Below, piece after piece: positions 9,885 through 17,471 of a stretch of 64,000 nt of DNA (the stretch's first letter is position 1; the number at the start of each line of letters is the position of its first letter). The translations under genes and the position numbers were made by a program. The DNA is taken from contig NZ_BMIB01000002.1 in NCBI RefSeq assembly GCF_014641615.1, forward strand, positions 434,001-498,000, read 5' to 3'. The notes under the pieces are model-generated. The model was not told the origin of the DNA, did not search any database, and saw nothing but the letters and a program-made list of their open reading frames with translations. The DNA is from Filimonas zeae. GTDB lineage: Bacteria; Bacteroidota; Bacteroidia; Chitinophagales; Chitinophagaceae.

Positions 9885-9910
9885 CGTACCTCAATAGCCG
9901 TTGAGGTACG
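9885..9910. promoter_or_regulatory. Perfect 10-bp dyad between fecR and susC
   Basis: CGTACCTCAA and TTGAGGTACG form a 10-bp stem with a six-base loop, in the 102-bp gap between the FecR stop and the SusC start. On the plus strand it is followed by CTTTTT, on the minus strand (the direction of these genes) by GCAAAAG, so it is not an ordinary terminator for the operon. It could be an RNA stem that separates fecR from susC expression or a terminator of antisense transcription. Confidence 0.45.
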
Positions 9911-9930
9911 CTTTTTACTCATTGCAGTTA

Positions 9931-11103
9931 TTATTTCATTACTATAATTTTTTTGCGGGTGGTACCCTGGTTAATGGAAAATTTAACGGTGCCCGTCATA
10001 GATAGCACATCCAGTACGTCCCTTGCATCACCCCATCTGGATACTGAACCATAATACAATTCAGTTTTCAGTTCTTCCGCATTTTTGCTGTATTCTACTT
10101 CCACATCATACCACCTGGCTATCTTTCTCATAACACTCTCCAGCGGCTCTCCCGGAAAAACGAACTCGCCATTCTTCCAGTCCAGCACTGCCTTCACATT
10201 TGCAGGTGCGCCTGCATTAAAAGAACCGTCTTTACCAGCTACCGCAAACTGACCAGGCCTGAGCACGGCATTGTGTTTATTCTGATCACTTACTTTTACA
10301 GCTCCCTCCATCAAAGTAGTATACGTACCCGGCTCGTCCTTATATGCCTTAACATTAAAGCCGGTACCCAATACATCCACCCGCTGATCAGGTGTGATAA
10401 CACTGAAAGGAGCTTTAGAAGAAGCAGAGATTTCAAAATACGCTTCCCCATCCAGTTGCACTTCTCTCTTATTGCCTGTAAATCGCGCCGGATAACGCAA
10501 TGTAGTGGCTGCGTTCATCCAGACCCTGGAACCGTCCCCAAGCACCACGGAGAACTGGCCTCCCCTCGGTGTGCTTACGGTATGAACAGCCAGAGAATCT
10601 TTGCGATCGTTTGCTGTTATTTCATAAGAAATCAAACCGTCCGCATTTTTTATAACCCTGGCGCCTTCCACAGCCACCTCTCCTTTGAGCGCTTCGTCCA
10701 GCAGCACCTGCCTCCCGTTTGCCAGCGTCAATACCGCACGGTTTCCGCCGGAAGGCAATGCCTGGGAAATTCCGGTATTCCGGTCTGGGTTTTCAGCTGA
10801 AAGTCTGTCTCTGAGCATCCACGCACCAATGACCAGTACGATCACTGCAGCCGCAACCGAAATACACTTCCAGAGGCTTATGCGATGGATACTCCGCCTG
10901 CTGATTCCTTCCTGTGCTACCGTTGCCTCATATAACCTGGCTTCCAGTTCTGCAACTGTTTCTTCAGATTCTTCCTCCAGTACAGTGTCATCAAAATCAT
11001 TGTACCAGGCATTGAATTCAGCAATTTCCTCATTACTGATTGTACCTGTTGTCCATTTCCGGGCCAGTTCTATGATCCGATTACTCTGTTCCTGTACAGA
11101 CAT
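9931..11103 (-). CDS. FecR-family anti-sigma regulator
   Basis: A 390-residue FecR-type protein that spans the inner membrane. The cytoplasmic N-terminal part (residues 1-80) would bind an ECF sigma factor. A transmembrane helix follows (roughly residues 82-102, SVAAAVIVLVIGAWML). The periplasmic part has the FecR core with TPRGGQFSVVLGDGSRVWMNAATTLRYPARF and VQLDGEAYFEI, and ends with a DUF4974-like domain (FPGEPLESVMRKIARWYDVEVEY). The start at ATG 11103 is preferred over a TTG at 11133. It would sense the STN domain of the SusC encoded downstream. Usually a sigma gene precedes fecR; here none is recognisable upstream, so the sigma partner is missing, lost or elsewhere. Confidence 0.92.
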   Translation of the reverse strand: MSVQEQSNRIIELARKWTTGTISNEEIAEFNAWYNDFDDTVLEEESEETVAELEARLYEATVAQEGISRRSIHRISLWKCISVAAAVIVLVIGAWMLRDRLSAENPDRNTGISQALPSGGNRAVLTLANGRQVLLDEALKGEVAVEGARVIKNADGLISYEITANDRKDSLAVHTVSTPRGGQFSVVLGDGSRVWMNAATTLRYPARFTGNKREVQLDGEAYFEISASSKAPFSVITPDQRVDVLGTGFNVKAYKDEPGTYTTLMEGAVKVSDQNKHNAVLRPGQFAVAGKDGSFNAGAPANVKAVLDWKNGEFVFPGEPLESVMRKIARWYDVEVEYSKNAEELKTELYYGSVSRWGDARDVLDVLSMTGTVKFSINQGTTRKKIIVMK

Positions 11104-11288
11104 GACATGCTTCTTTACAGTATAGCCATTCAATTCAAGACAATCCCTTAGCCGGGATAAAAAAAAATTGACAGTCTGAATATTCCCTGATGTACGGGTT
11201 CACAGGTTACGTTAGCTGACTGCCTGGGTTGTTTTGTCTGAAGCTGTAAAATCCGGCCTGAATAATTATCCGGTCAAAGCCGCCATAT

Positions 11289-11729
11289 TTATAACGTCCG
11301 CTCCGGCAGCAGCATGATGCATAAGAGCCGAAATGTAAAAACCAGTGGGTATGGAGGAAAACAACAAAAGAAAAATCTGTGAATCCCTGCAGTATGATGC
11401 CAACAGGCATGACAGGGAGAATACAGAACGCTGAAGTGAGTGACACAACGAAGTTGAGAAAAGCTATGCAGCCTGCCCCCTTCAAAAAATATCTTATTAC
11501 ACCGACTTAACTCTTTTTTATTCCCCAACAAACCCTGTAGAGAAACAGAAAAGCGCACCACCTTATCATTCCCCTTATAACGTGGATCATCCAGAAGTGT
11601 ATCTATCTTTTTTTCCAGATCGCAACGGATATCGAAAGGATTTTCTGCAGTAATAAAGGAACTGTACAGGTAACCCAGCCCGAAGAGGATTGTTTCCGCC
11701 TGAAGGGCAGCTGATTTTTTCTGATTCAT
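11289..11729 (-). CDS. Unrecognised ORF, possibly a decayed gene
   Basis: The first 75 residues or so (from MNQKKSAALQ to NKKELSR) read like a real soluble protein with even composition. After about 11505 the composition turns into a cysteine, histidine and phenylalanine-rich string typical of out-of-frame reading, just after a run of A bases. This suggests a truncated or frameshifted gene whose true end is lost. No family was recognised. It lies upstream of fecR, where an ECF sigma gene would be expected, but has no sigma-70 region 2 or 4 features. The downstream part should be treated as non-coding. Confidence 0.3.
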   Translation of the reverse strand: MNQKKSAALQAETILFGLGYLYSSFITAENPFDIRCDLEKKIDTLLDDPRYKGNDKVVRFSVSLQGLLGNKKELSRCNKIFFEGGRLHSFSQLRCVTHFSVLYSPCHACWHHTAGIHRFFFCCFPPYPLVFTFRLLCIMLLPERTL

Positions 11730-11803
11730 CTTATTTTCTTTTAATGAATGATGAGTGAAATACGCGGGAAGTGGCCGGTAGTACTGAAGAGATTGACGGA
11801 ATG

Positions 11804-12110
11804 TTAATGCCTGATGCGCTGGCTACGGGAAGAGGGCTGGTGCGTAAGAATAGTCTGCGCCCGCTGCTGACGTTCCCGGATGGCTATCTGTTCCGTTAAG
11901 GTATCCATTACCACACCTGCATCGGGCAACCATCGTTTATGATCGGGGAAAACGCGGATTTTCACAGCTTGTTGTTCACCTTCAATACAGAGCAAACGAC
12001 AGGAGCGCCTTCCCTGATCAACTCAGGCAGAGCCTTCTGATTAAAGTACACTTTCACCATATCAAGCGAAGGAATTGCGTTGGACGAAAAAAACTGCGTA
12101 GCATTCATAA
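11804..12110 (-). pseudogene. Frameshifted small gene of unknown function
   Basis: An ATG at 12110 opens a frame of about 37 natural-looking residues (MNATQFFSSNAIPSLD...LIREGAP) that soon ends at a TGA. A second frame carries on at once from about 12000 as RLLCIEGEQQAVKIRVFP and continues to 11804 (KRWLPDAGVVMDTLTEQIAIRERQQ). Joined, they would give a coherent protein of about 100 residues, so a single frameshift near 12000 is the simplest reading. Family not recognised. It may once have formed a pair with the damaged ORF at 11289-11729, 75 bp downstream. Confidence 0.35.
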
Positions 12111-12560
12111 TGGGGGGATTTATTTTTTGTAGCTATTTAATATCTCAAAACCTCGAAAAAATCACTTTTCGGACAACTAATAGGTTGTAATTTTTAATCG
12201 AAGCTATGAGCGTAGGTAAGCGAATTTTCCCACCATTTTCGAATATTGGACTTAACAATAAGCAGTTAGAAGGTGTGAAAACCTTTTTAACAATTTTGAG
12301 TATAAGGGACTTATTATTAACAGTATTGGGAGTTCGGATAACGCCTGTGACTGTAAGTTGCGTATATCACAACTGTTTTAATTTTAATAATTCCCATGTC
12401 GAGAATAGGGGAAATTATTACGGATTCAATTATAACAGACATTAATTTCAACCTGCATGTGATTCGTTTTCCAATAACAAAAAAAAGTAGAAACAGGACT
12501 TCAATACCAGATGCAATCATAATAAAGCGGTGAAAATCGGCACATTTTGCATAGTTATTC
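12111..12560. other. AT-rich stretch without a supported gene
   Basis: No convincing coding frame on either strand; the open frames at 12206-12445 and 12317-12520 have poor composition. An imperfect dyad (TAATAATTCCC against GGGGAAATTATTA) lies near 12385-12422, and another short one (ACAACTAATAGGTTGT) near 12173-12188. Function unknown. Confidence 0.4.
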
Positions 12561-12568
12561 TATCTTTG
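12561..12568 (+). promoter_or_regulatory. Candidate -7 promoter element TATCTTTG
   Basis: TATCTTTG fits the Bacteroidota housekeeping -7 consensus TANNTTTG exactly. A matching TTTG at the usual distance upstream is not clear (one lies only 11 bp away), so the call rests on the -7 box and on the transcript-like unit that follows. Confidence 0.35.
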
Positions 12569-12574
12569 TAGTCA

Positions 12575-12745
12575 CAATGGTAGAAGTACTACAGTTGAGA
12601 GTTCTTAAAATAACCAGGTAATTGTGTGTGTTGTCAAGCAAATGACAAACACATTACACAAGTAACTGATAAACAACAAAATACGGCACCAGTTCTGGGC
12701 ACTAAAAGGGCTTGTAAGTAAATACTTACAAGCCCTTTTTTATTT
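12575..12745 (+). ncRNA. Candidate small structured RNA of about 170 nt
   Basis: Between a TATCTTTG promoter box and a very strong terminator lies a stretch with no ORF. An internal hairpin can be drawn (GTGTGTTGTC against GACAAACAC, near 12626-12653), as well as a short CCAG-TT-CTGG stem near 12689-12698. The size and the promoter-hairpin-terminator layout suit a housekeeping or regulatory RNA. No known RNA family was recognised. The alternative is that the terminator serves only the chrA operon from the other strand. Confidence 0.3.
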
Positions 12746-12746
12746 T
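12704..12746. terminator. Strong, probably bidirectional terminator
   Basis: A 17-bp perfect stem (AAAAGGGCTTGTAAGTA with TACTTACAAGCCCTTTT) with a tiny loop, followed on the plus strand by TTTTTTATTTT and on the minus strand by TTTTAG. It would end the candidate RNA on the plus strand and the chrA operon on the minus strand, whose stop is about 50 bp away. Confidence 0.85.
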
Positions 12747-12791
12747 AGCACGCTCCGGTTTTCCCGCTTTTACCTCTTCCTCCCACATTCA

Positions 12792-13970
12792 TTAACTCAT
12801 ATTAATAACTGATTTTACTATCAATCCTATTACCGCTGCCACCAGGATTATGAGTGGTTCCGGCACCTTTTTATACTTCCATAATATACCGGCAGTGAAT
12901 AAAGCGATACCAATAGCAAAGCCATCTGTAAAAGTGCGTTTACCTAATACAATAACTGCCCCTGAAATAGCCCCGATGGCCGCTGCTGTAACGCCATCCA
13001 CAAATGCTTTAATACCTGGGTGCTTTCCGTATTTCCTGAAATAAGGCGCTGGCAAAACAGTAAACAGATAGCAGGGAAAAAAGGTTGCAAAGGCCGCAAT
13101 AGAAGCACCCGGGAAGCCTCCGATAAGATAACCGATAAAACCCACTGTTATAACTACAGGGCCGGGAGTAATCATGGCCACAGCTACCGCATCTGTAAAC
13201 TGCTGTTCATTTAACCAGCCATATTCCTTTACCACACCGCCATACAAAAAGGGCACTATAGCCAGGCCGCTACCAAATACAAAGGCACCTGCTTTGGTAA
13301 AGTAAAGTAATATTTGCCACAAGGTTTGACCGGAGGTATTTACGGATATATTCAGCAACATAGGCAATCCAATGGCCTTTGTAACCCCGGGTTTTGCCTG
13401 TGAAAGCCTGAAAGATTGCGGGGGCGATTTTAATAGCCAGTAAATAGTACCAGCACTCAGGAATAAAAATATATTTTCATCCTCCTGCCATATTGTATAA
13501 GCAGCAGAAACCAGGTAAATACCCCATAAGTATTTGTCACTGCCAATACTTTTTCGGGTCAGCTTACAGGCACTAAGGGTAATAATGCCAATTACGGCAG
13601 CGCCAACACCATAAAAGACCGCCTGCATTTGCGGGATACCCTGCCACTGCATATAAACAAAACCAAGTATGACTACCATTATAAAAGACGGAAAAACAAA
13701 GGCCAGTCCTGCCAGTGTAGCTCCCAATAAACGATAATGTACATATCCTATATAGATGCCTAACTGTGCAGCCAACGGGCCAGGTGCAAGTTGGGCCAGA
13801 GCCATCCCTTCGCGGTAATCTTCTTCGCTAATCCAGTTTTTCCTTTCTACCAGATCGCGGTGCATATAGCCTGCCAGTGCTACAGGGCCACCAAATCCCC
13901 ATGTACCCAGTTTTAAGAAGTACACTATCAGTTCCCTCAGGCTATAGGTAGCTTTAATGTTGTTTTCCAT
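12792..13970 (-). CDS. chrA: Chromate transporter ChrA, two-domain type
   Basis: A 392-residue inner-membrane protein with two homologous CHR halves, each rich in transmembrane helices. The family signatures are visible: GTWGFGGPVALAGYMHRDLVE and LAQLAPGPLAAQLGIYIGY in the first half, FVFGSGLAIVPFL and ITPGPVVITVGFIGYL in the second. ChrA exports chromate, driven by the proton gradient. ATG 13970 is chosen because the longer frame (to 14039) would run into the upstream gene, whose stop is at 13981. It lies 10 bp after that gene and downstream of the ChrB-AraC regulator, forming a chromate resistance locus. Some CHR proteins have other or unknown substrates, so chromate is inferred from family and context. 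Confidence 0.92.
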   Translation of the reverse strand: MENNIKATYSLRELIVYFLKLGTWGFGGPVALAGYMHRDLVERKNWISEEDYREGMALAQLAPGPLAAQLGIYIGYVHYRLLGATLAGLAFVFPSFIMVVILGFVYMQWQGIPQMQAVFYGVGAAVIGIITLSACKLTRKSIGSDKYLWGIYLVSAAYTIWQEDENIFLFLSAGTIYWLLKSPPQSFRLSQAKPGVTKAIGLPMLLNISVNTSGQTLWQILLYFTKAGAFVFGSGLAIVPFLYGGVVKEYGWLNEQQFTDAVAVAMITPGPVVITVGFIGYLIGGFPGASIAAFATFFPCYLFTVLPAPYFRKYGKHPGIKAFVDGVTAAAIGAISGAVIVLGKRTFTDGFAIGIALFTAGILWKYKKVPEPLIILVAAVIGLIVKSVINMS

Positions 13971-13980
13971 TACTTTCCAT

Positions 13981-14511
13981 TTAAAAGGATATGCCAAACT
14001 GAAACCCCACACCCACAGCAGTTGGTTGATTATTACCAAAACGGGCTGGAACCGGAAGGGCGATAAAATAGCTGTAGTCTTTCTTTTTTACAATCACCTT
14101 GTTTAATACAGGAGTAACGCCGTACCGGCCTGATGTTTCAAAAGCCAACCGGTTGGCAAGTACAAAACCGTGTCCCAGAGATACTAAAAGGCCCGGATGA
14201 AATAAGAGGTTATTCATTTTACTGGTGCCATCGGCGGCCCTTATAAAAGGCACTACTTCAAAAGAAAATCCGATTCTCCGGCTCTTCCAGATATTGATAC
14301 CGGTAGGAAGCCCGCCAACATACGCCCCGTCAAAATTCGTATGCGTGCCATCTTTACTAAAGGTGACAATGGGATGAATAACACCTACATATCCGGTTAT
14401 TTTGGGATAGATGACAGCCTGTGCTTGTGCATAGGCGCTACGGGCAAAAACCATAGAGAGCAATACTGTTACTACATACCTGTAATTTACCATTCTCATA
14501 TAACGTTGCAT
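13981..14511 (-). CDS. Small exported protein, possible outer-membrane beta-barrel
   Basis: A 176-residue protein with a signal peptide (residues 9-29, ending SAYAQ). The rest alternates polar and hydrophobic residues and ends in GVGFQFGISF, a terminal aromatic pattern seen in outer-membrane barrels. No named family was recognised. It lies between the ChrB-AraC regulator and chrA, 10 bp ahead of chrA, so it belongs to the chromate operon. A role in moving or sensing the anion across the outer membrane is a guess from location only. Alternative starts exist at internal Met codons 5 and 7. Confidence 0.7.
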   Translation of the reverse strand: MQRYMRMVNYRYVVTVLLSMVFARSAYAQAQAVIYPKITGYVGVIHPIVTFSKDGTHTNFDGAYVGGLPTGINIWKSRRIGFSFEVVPFIRAADGTSKMNNLLFHPGLLVSLGHGFVLANRLAFETSGRYGVTPVLNKVIVKKKDYSYFIALPVPARFGNNQPTAVGVGFQFGISF

Positions 14512-14589
14512 TAAATAAAACTTATAATATGCAATGCTATTAAGTTGTAACTGCCTGAAATAGAACAGAATTGACTCTTGGGATAGTTT

Positions 14590-15432
14590 TTACCTTTTTT
14601 GCAGTTTTTTCTTGTATTCCGTGGGTGTTTTTCCTGTTTGCTGCTTAAAAATACGGGTAAAATGGCTTTGGTCAGAAAAACCGGTCAGGTAAGCGATTTC
14701 GGTAAGTGCATAGCTGGAATGGGTAAGCAGCTCAATTGCCCGTTCTATTCTTATTTTACGTATATACTCCCCGTAAGAAAGATTGTCAAAATACCTGGAA
14801 AACTCCCTCGATAAGTAAGAAGGGTTCATGTCAAGGTCTTTGGATACTTCTTTCAGGCTAAGGCTTACATTGGTGTCTATCTGGTCTTGAATCAGGTTTT
14901 TCAGTTCTTTAGCCCAGGCGGGTACCTTATTGGAACCGCTATTTTTGATGTACTTATTAAATACTTCTAATAGCATTTGTTCCACCGGGCCACCTTGTGT
15001 ATGTTTCAGGTGATGCAGGTGTTTGGCCCAGCTATACAGTCCATCATAGATGGTCATACCAAGAGTCAGCAACTCCTGATCGTCTTTAATATTATAAGCC
15101 AGCCCGGAAAATATGGCTTCCAAACCTGCGGATTGAGATGAAAAATCGTGTCTGTCGGTATCAGCCCCGCGAACAATAGCCGCTATGCGGTCTAATGCAG
15201 GGTCATTCAACTGGTGCTTTTTCAGAAAATAGTCGAAAGTACATTGATCGTTATAATGAGTGTACTCTATGCCCGGTAAATCAAAAGGAGTTGCTTTTAA
15301 TTGTTCAGCATGTTTTAAGACCTCATTATACGGAACGTAAATAATTTCGGCATCGGCATCAATAAAACGTTTAATGAGCCACGGGCAGGCTATCCGGTCT
15401 ATTTTGGGGCGTTCACGTGTAATCCATCTCAT
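14590..15432 (-). CDS. ChrB-domain and AraC-type DNA-binding fusion regulator
   Basis: A 280-residue protein joining two domains. Residues 1-130 match the chromate resistance ChrB domain: WITRERPKIDRIACPWLIKRFID at the start, then CTFDYFLKKHQL and IAAIVRGADTDRHD. Residues 190-278 form an AraC/XylS double helix-turn-helix (LKEVSKDLDMNPSYLSREFSRYF, then ALTEIAYLTGFSDQSHFTRIFKQQTGKTPTEYKK). ChrB acts as a chromate-responsive regulator or accessory factor in proteobacteria. Here an AraC DNA-binding module is attached, so it is very likely the local activator of the small exported protein and chrA, 78 bp downstream. The linker is helical. Both domain calls are strong; effector identity is inferred. 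Confidence 0.9.
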   Translation of the reverse strand: MRWITRERPKIDRIACPWLIKRFIDADAEIIYVPYNEVLKHAEQLKATPFDLPGIEYTHYNDQCTFDYFLKKHQLNDPALDRIAAIVRGADTDRHDFSSQSAGLEAIFSGLAYNIKDDQELLTLGMTIYDGLYSWAKHLHHLKHTQGGPVEQMLLEVFNKYIKNSGSNKVPAWAKELKNLIQDQIDTNVSLSLKEVSKDLDMNPSYLSREFSRYFDNLSYGEYIRKIRIERAIELLTHSSYALTEIAYLTGFSDQSHFTRIFKQQTGKTPTEYKKKLQKR

Positions 15433-15521
15433 TTTATATGCTGTTTATGGCACAATTAAATATGGTACAAGATAGTACATCCAACCACAGCTTTATACAA
15501 CTGAAAGCCCTGGCTGCCCTG

Positions 15522-15819
15522 TTAGTTATGTTCCAGCCATTGCTCATAAGTAACAACGCCCATTTCGGGCTTCCCGGCCCCTTCCAGCAAAGTAATAAAC
15601 TCAAGCTGGTTACCATCCGCATCGTTAAAGTAAATGGCCACGGCGGGCATCCAGGCAAATACCATCGGCTCAGTGGTGCCGTTTTTTAGAAAGTTGTACG
15701 GCTGCAGTCGGTTTTCTTCCAGAAATTGCTTAGCCTTGTTCAGCAACCGCTGTATAAAACGTAACCGCTTTACCTAAATCACTCACATGAATATGTGTTT
15801 CATACAATCCTGTTATCAT
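15522..15819 (-). pseudogene. VOC (glyoxalase/dioxygenase-fold) gene remnant with internal deletion
   Basis: The ATG at 15819 begins a typical vicinal-oxygen-chelate N-terminus (MITGLYETHIHVSDLGKAVTFYT) that stops at a TAG-type frame break after about 29 residues. A second frame from 15746 down carries the normal C-terminus (AKQFLEENRLQPYNFL...MVFAWMPAVAIYFNDADGNQLEFI...YEQWL). The roughly 45 residues that should lie between (beta strands 2 to 4 of this fold) are absent. The simplest explanation is an internal deletion with loss of frame. It lies upstream of the ChrB-AraC gene and in the same orientation. Confidence 0.75.
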
Positions 15820-15868
15820 ACGGCAAAGTTAACCATTGCGTAAGTAAGCCATAGCCACAAACTCCGGA

Positions 15869-16045
15869 ATGTTTTTATATCATTGTTCCCAGCCTTATAT
15901 TTATAATTCCGATGCTGTTTGCAGCAGGTATGCCAAAAACGAAATTGTTGCAGATGTACTAAAGCAGTATGAGCGTTTTGTGAAATTGTCATCTGAAGAA
16001 AAGAATGAAATTTTTATTGGTGTTACGTTGAGGCGTAAAACATAA
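15869..16045 (+). CDS. Possible short ORF of 58 residues
   Basis: ATG 15869 opens a short frame whose second half looks protein-like (ADVLKQYERFVKLSSEEKNEIFIGV, then LRRKT and stop). No ribosome site or family was recognised. It may be the tail of a lost gene. The remainder of the 15820-16336 gap holds a terminator and AT-rich sequence only. Confidence 0.25.
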   Translation: MFLYHCSQPYIYNSDAVCSRYAKNEIVADVLKQYERFVKLSSEEKNEIFIGVTLRRKT

Positions 16046-16224
16046 TCCCGTTTTGAAACCTGTTTTTCTCTATTTGGGAGATTACCGTGTTAAAAAAACA
16101 CAACTATATTATAATCAATATGTAATTTTCTGGCATACCTGTTGAACAATTATATATACATTTAATAATAACAGCATTTCCCCCTTTCTTATAGCTTTAG
16201 TCAGAATAATACCCACAACAGCAG

Positions 16225-16252
16225 AACCAGCAATTTATTTGCTGGTTTTTTC
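16225..16252 (+). terminator. Rho-independent terminator
   Basis: A 9-bp stem AACCAGCAA / TTGCTGGTT with a five-base loop, followed by TTTTTTC. It faces the plus strand, where only the short ORF at 15869-16045 lies upstream. Confidence 0.7.
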
Positions 16253-16336
16253 TTTTATACAAATGCTGCAACCAGTAAATACCCGCACACTACCATTAGA
16301 TGATATATTTATTATACATTGTAACAAATATACCAT

Positions 16337-17389
16337 ATGACCCTTTGCAAAGAAATTTACCGGGACGACTACTCCTCTACCAGAAAAGAAATATTCTACA
16401 ATGAACAAAAAAAGATTATCGGAATATTAGAATCCTATACCACAGAAGCAGGTGAAAGCGGATATCTGAGCGTGTATGAATACAACGGAGAGAACCATCG
16501 GATTATCAGATACCAGGCAAACACAGACACTTATAAAACCTTTATACAAAAAGGGCATGCAATTTTAAAAACAAACGGATGGCATGCCATTAAACAGGCA
16601 GCTCACATTCACGGGTTTACATACCAGCATGGAATGCTGGTGGCAGAGCATAGTAATGACATTGAGTATAACACAAAAACATCTATCCACTACGAGTATA
16701 ATAACGGACTTAAGCAATCGGAAACCAGAACAACCAGTGATGGTGTTACATTGAGAAGCGAGTTTGGATACCGGCAAAATCTGCTGCAGTCAATAACCCA
16801 TCTCAGAGACAACCAGTTTCAGGAACAGATTATTAATGTGTATGGGAACGGCGATGTATTACTTGAAAAGCAGAAATTTCTGAAGCATGAGCATACGCAA
16901 TACCTCGCGCACCAGGAAAATTACTTTTATAACAGCCACAACGAGCTGCAGAAAACTGAATTTCGTGGCAGATATGATGGACGCATGTGTTTGCATAAAA
17001 CAGAAGAGAACAGATGGCAGGGTAAAGCCTTAACAAAGGAAACTGCACTCATTTCTAACATAGATTGGGTATTGGGATACTATAACATGGCCGCTGCTTA
17101 CGATATGCTGCGAAAAGAGCAGGCCGATTGGGCCATAGCGGTATTTGATAAACAGTACCCGGAGAAAACCGGATTTGATGTAAAGACCAAAACAATTGAA
17201 ATGTATGACAAACAACACCAGCTGGTTTCCGTTGAATCGTTTGATCCTTACCAAAATGTGGTAATGGCAAAAGCCACTTACCGTAATGAATACAACGAAG
17301 CTGGCCAGCTAGAATTTGTTATCAGTTACCGGGTTGAAGACAGTAAAGCTGAGGAAACCGGGATCAGGAAGTTTTACTACTGTGAGTAA
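16337..17389 (+). CDS. Unrecognised Tyr- and Asn-rich protein, 350 residues
   Basis: A soluble protein with no signal peptide or membrane segment. Its sequence is dominated by short beta-type units of the form Y-x-Y-N or Y-N-E-x-G-Q-L (for example VYEYNGENHRI, HYEYNNGLKQSE, FYNSHNELQKTEF, YRNEYNEAGQLEFV). These recall YD/RHS-like antiparallel repeats, but the true YD consensus is not met. It stands alone, with a terminator upstream and a large inverted repeat just downstream. No function can be given. Codon use looks like that of its neighbours. Confidence 0.7.
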   Translation: MTLCKEIYRDDYSSTRKEIFYNEQKKIIGILESYTTEAGESGYLSVYEYNGENHRIIRYQANTDTYKTFIQKGHAILKTNGWHAIKQAAHIHGFTYQHGMLVAEHSNDIEYNTKTSIHYEYNNGLKQSETRTTSDGVTLRSEFGYRQNLLQSITHLRDNQFQEQIINVYGNGDVLLEKQKFLKHEHTQYLAHQENYFYNSHNELQKTEFRGRYDGRMCLHKTEENRWQGKALTKETALISNIDWVLGYYNMAAAYDMLRKEQADWAIAVFDKQYPEKTGFDVKTKTIEMYDKQHQLVSVESFDPYQNVVMAKATYRNEYNEAGQLEFVISYRVEDSKAEETGIRKFYYCE

Positions 17390-17417
17390 ACCGGCCCCCG
17401 ATGTGAATGATACTAAT

Positions 17418-17461
17418 GCCAGCCTGGCTTCTCTTTTATTATTACAACAGGCCAGGCTGGC
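17418..17461. terminator. Inverted repeat between convergent genes
   Basis: GCCAGCCTGGC and GCCAGGCTGGC form an 11-bp perfect stem around a 22-base T-rich loop, and pairing continues outward with a bulge (TGATAC with CTATCA). It lies between the converging genes at 17389 and 17472 and probably ends one or both transcripts. Confidence 0.6.
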
Positions 17462-17471
17462 ACTATCAGTA

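Noticed and set aside
11207..11485. Search for a missing ECF sigma gene upstream of fecR
   Set aside because: No frame shows sigma-70 region 2 or region 4 features; the open frames are Cys- and Phe-rich shadows.
12206..12445. 79-residue plus-strand ORF in the gap before the candidate RNA
   Set aside because: Composition is that of AT-rich non-coding DNA, with no ribosome site and no family.
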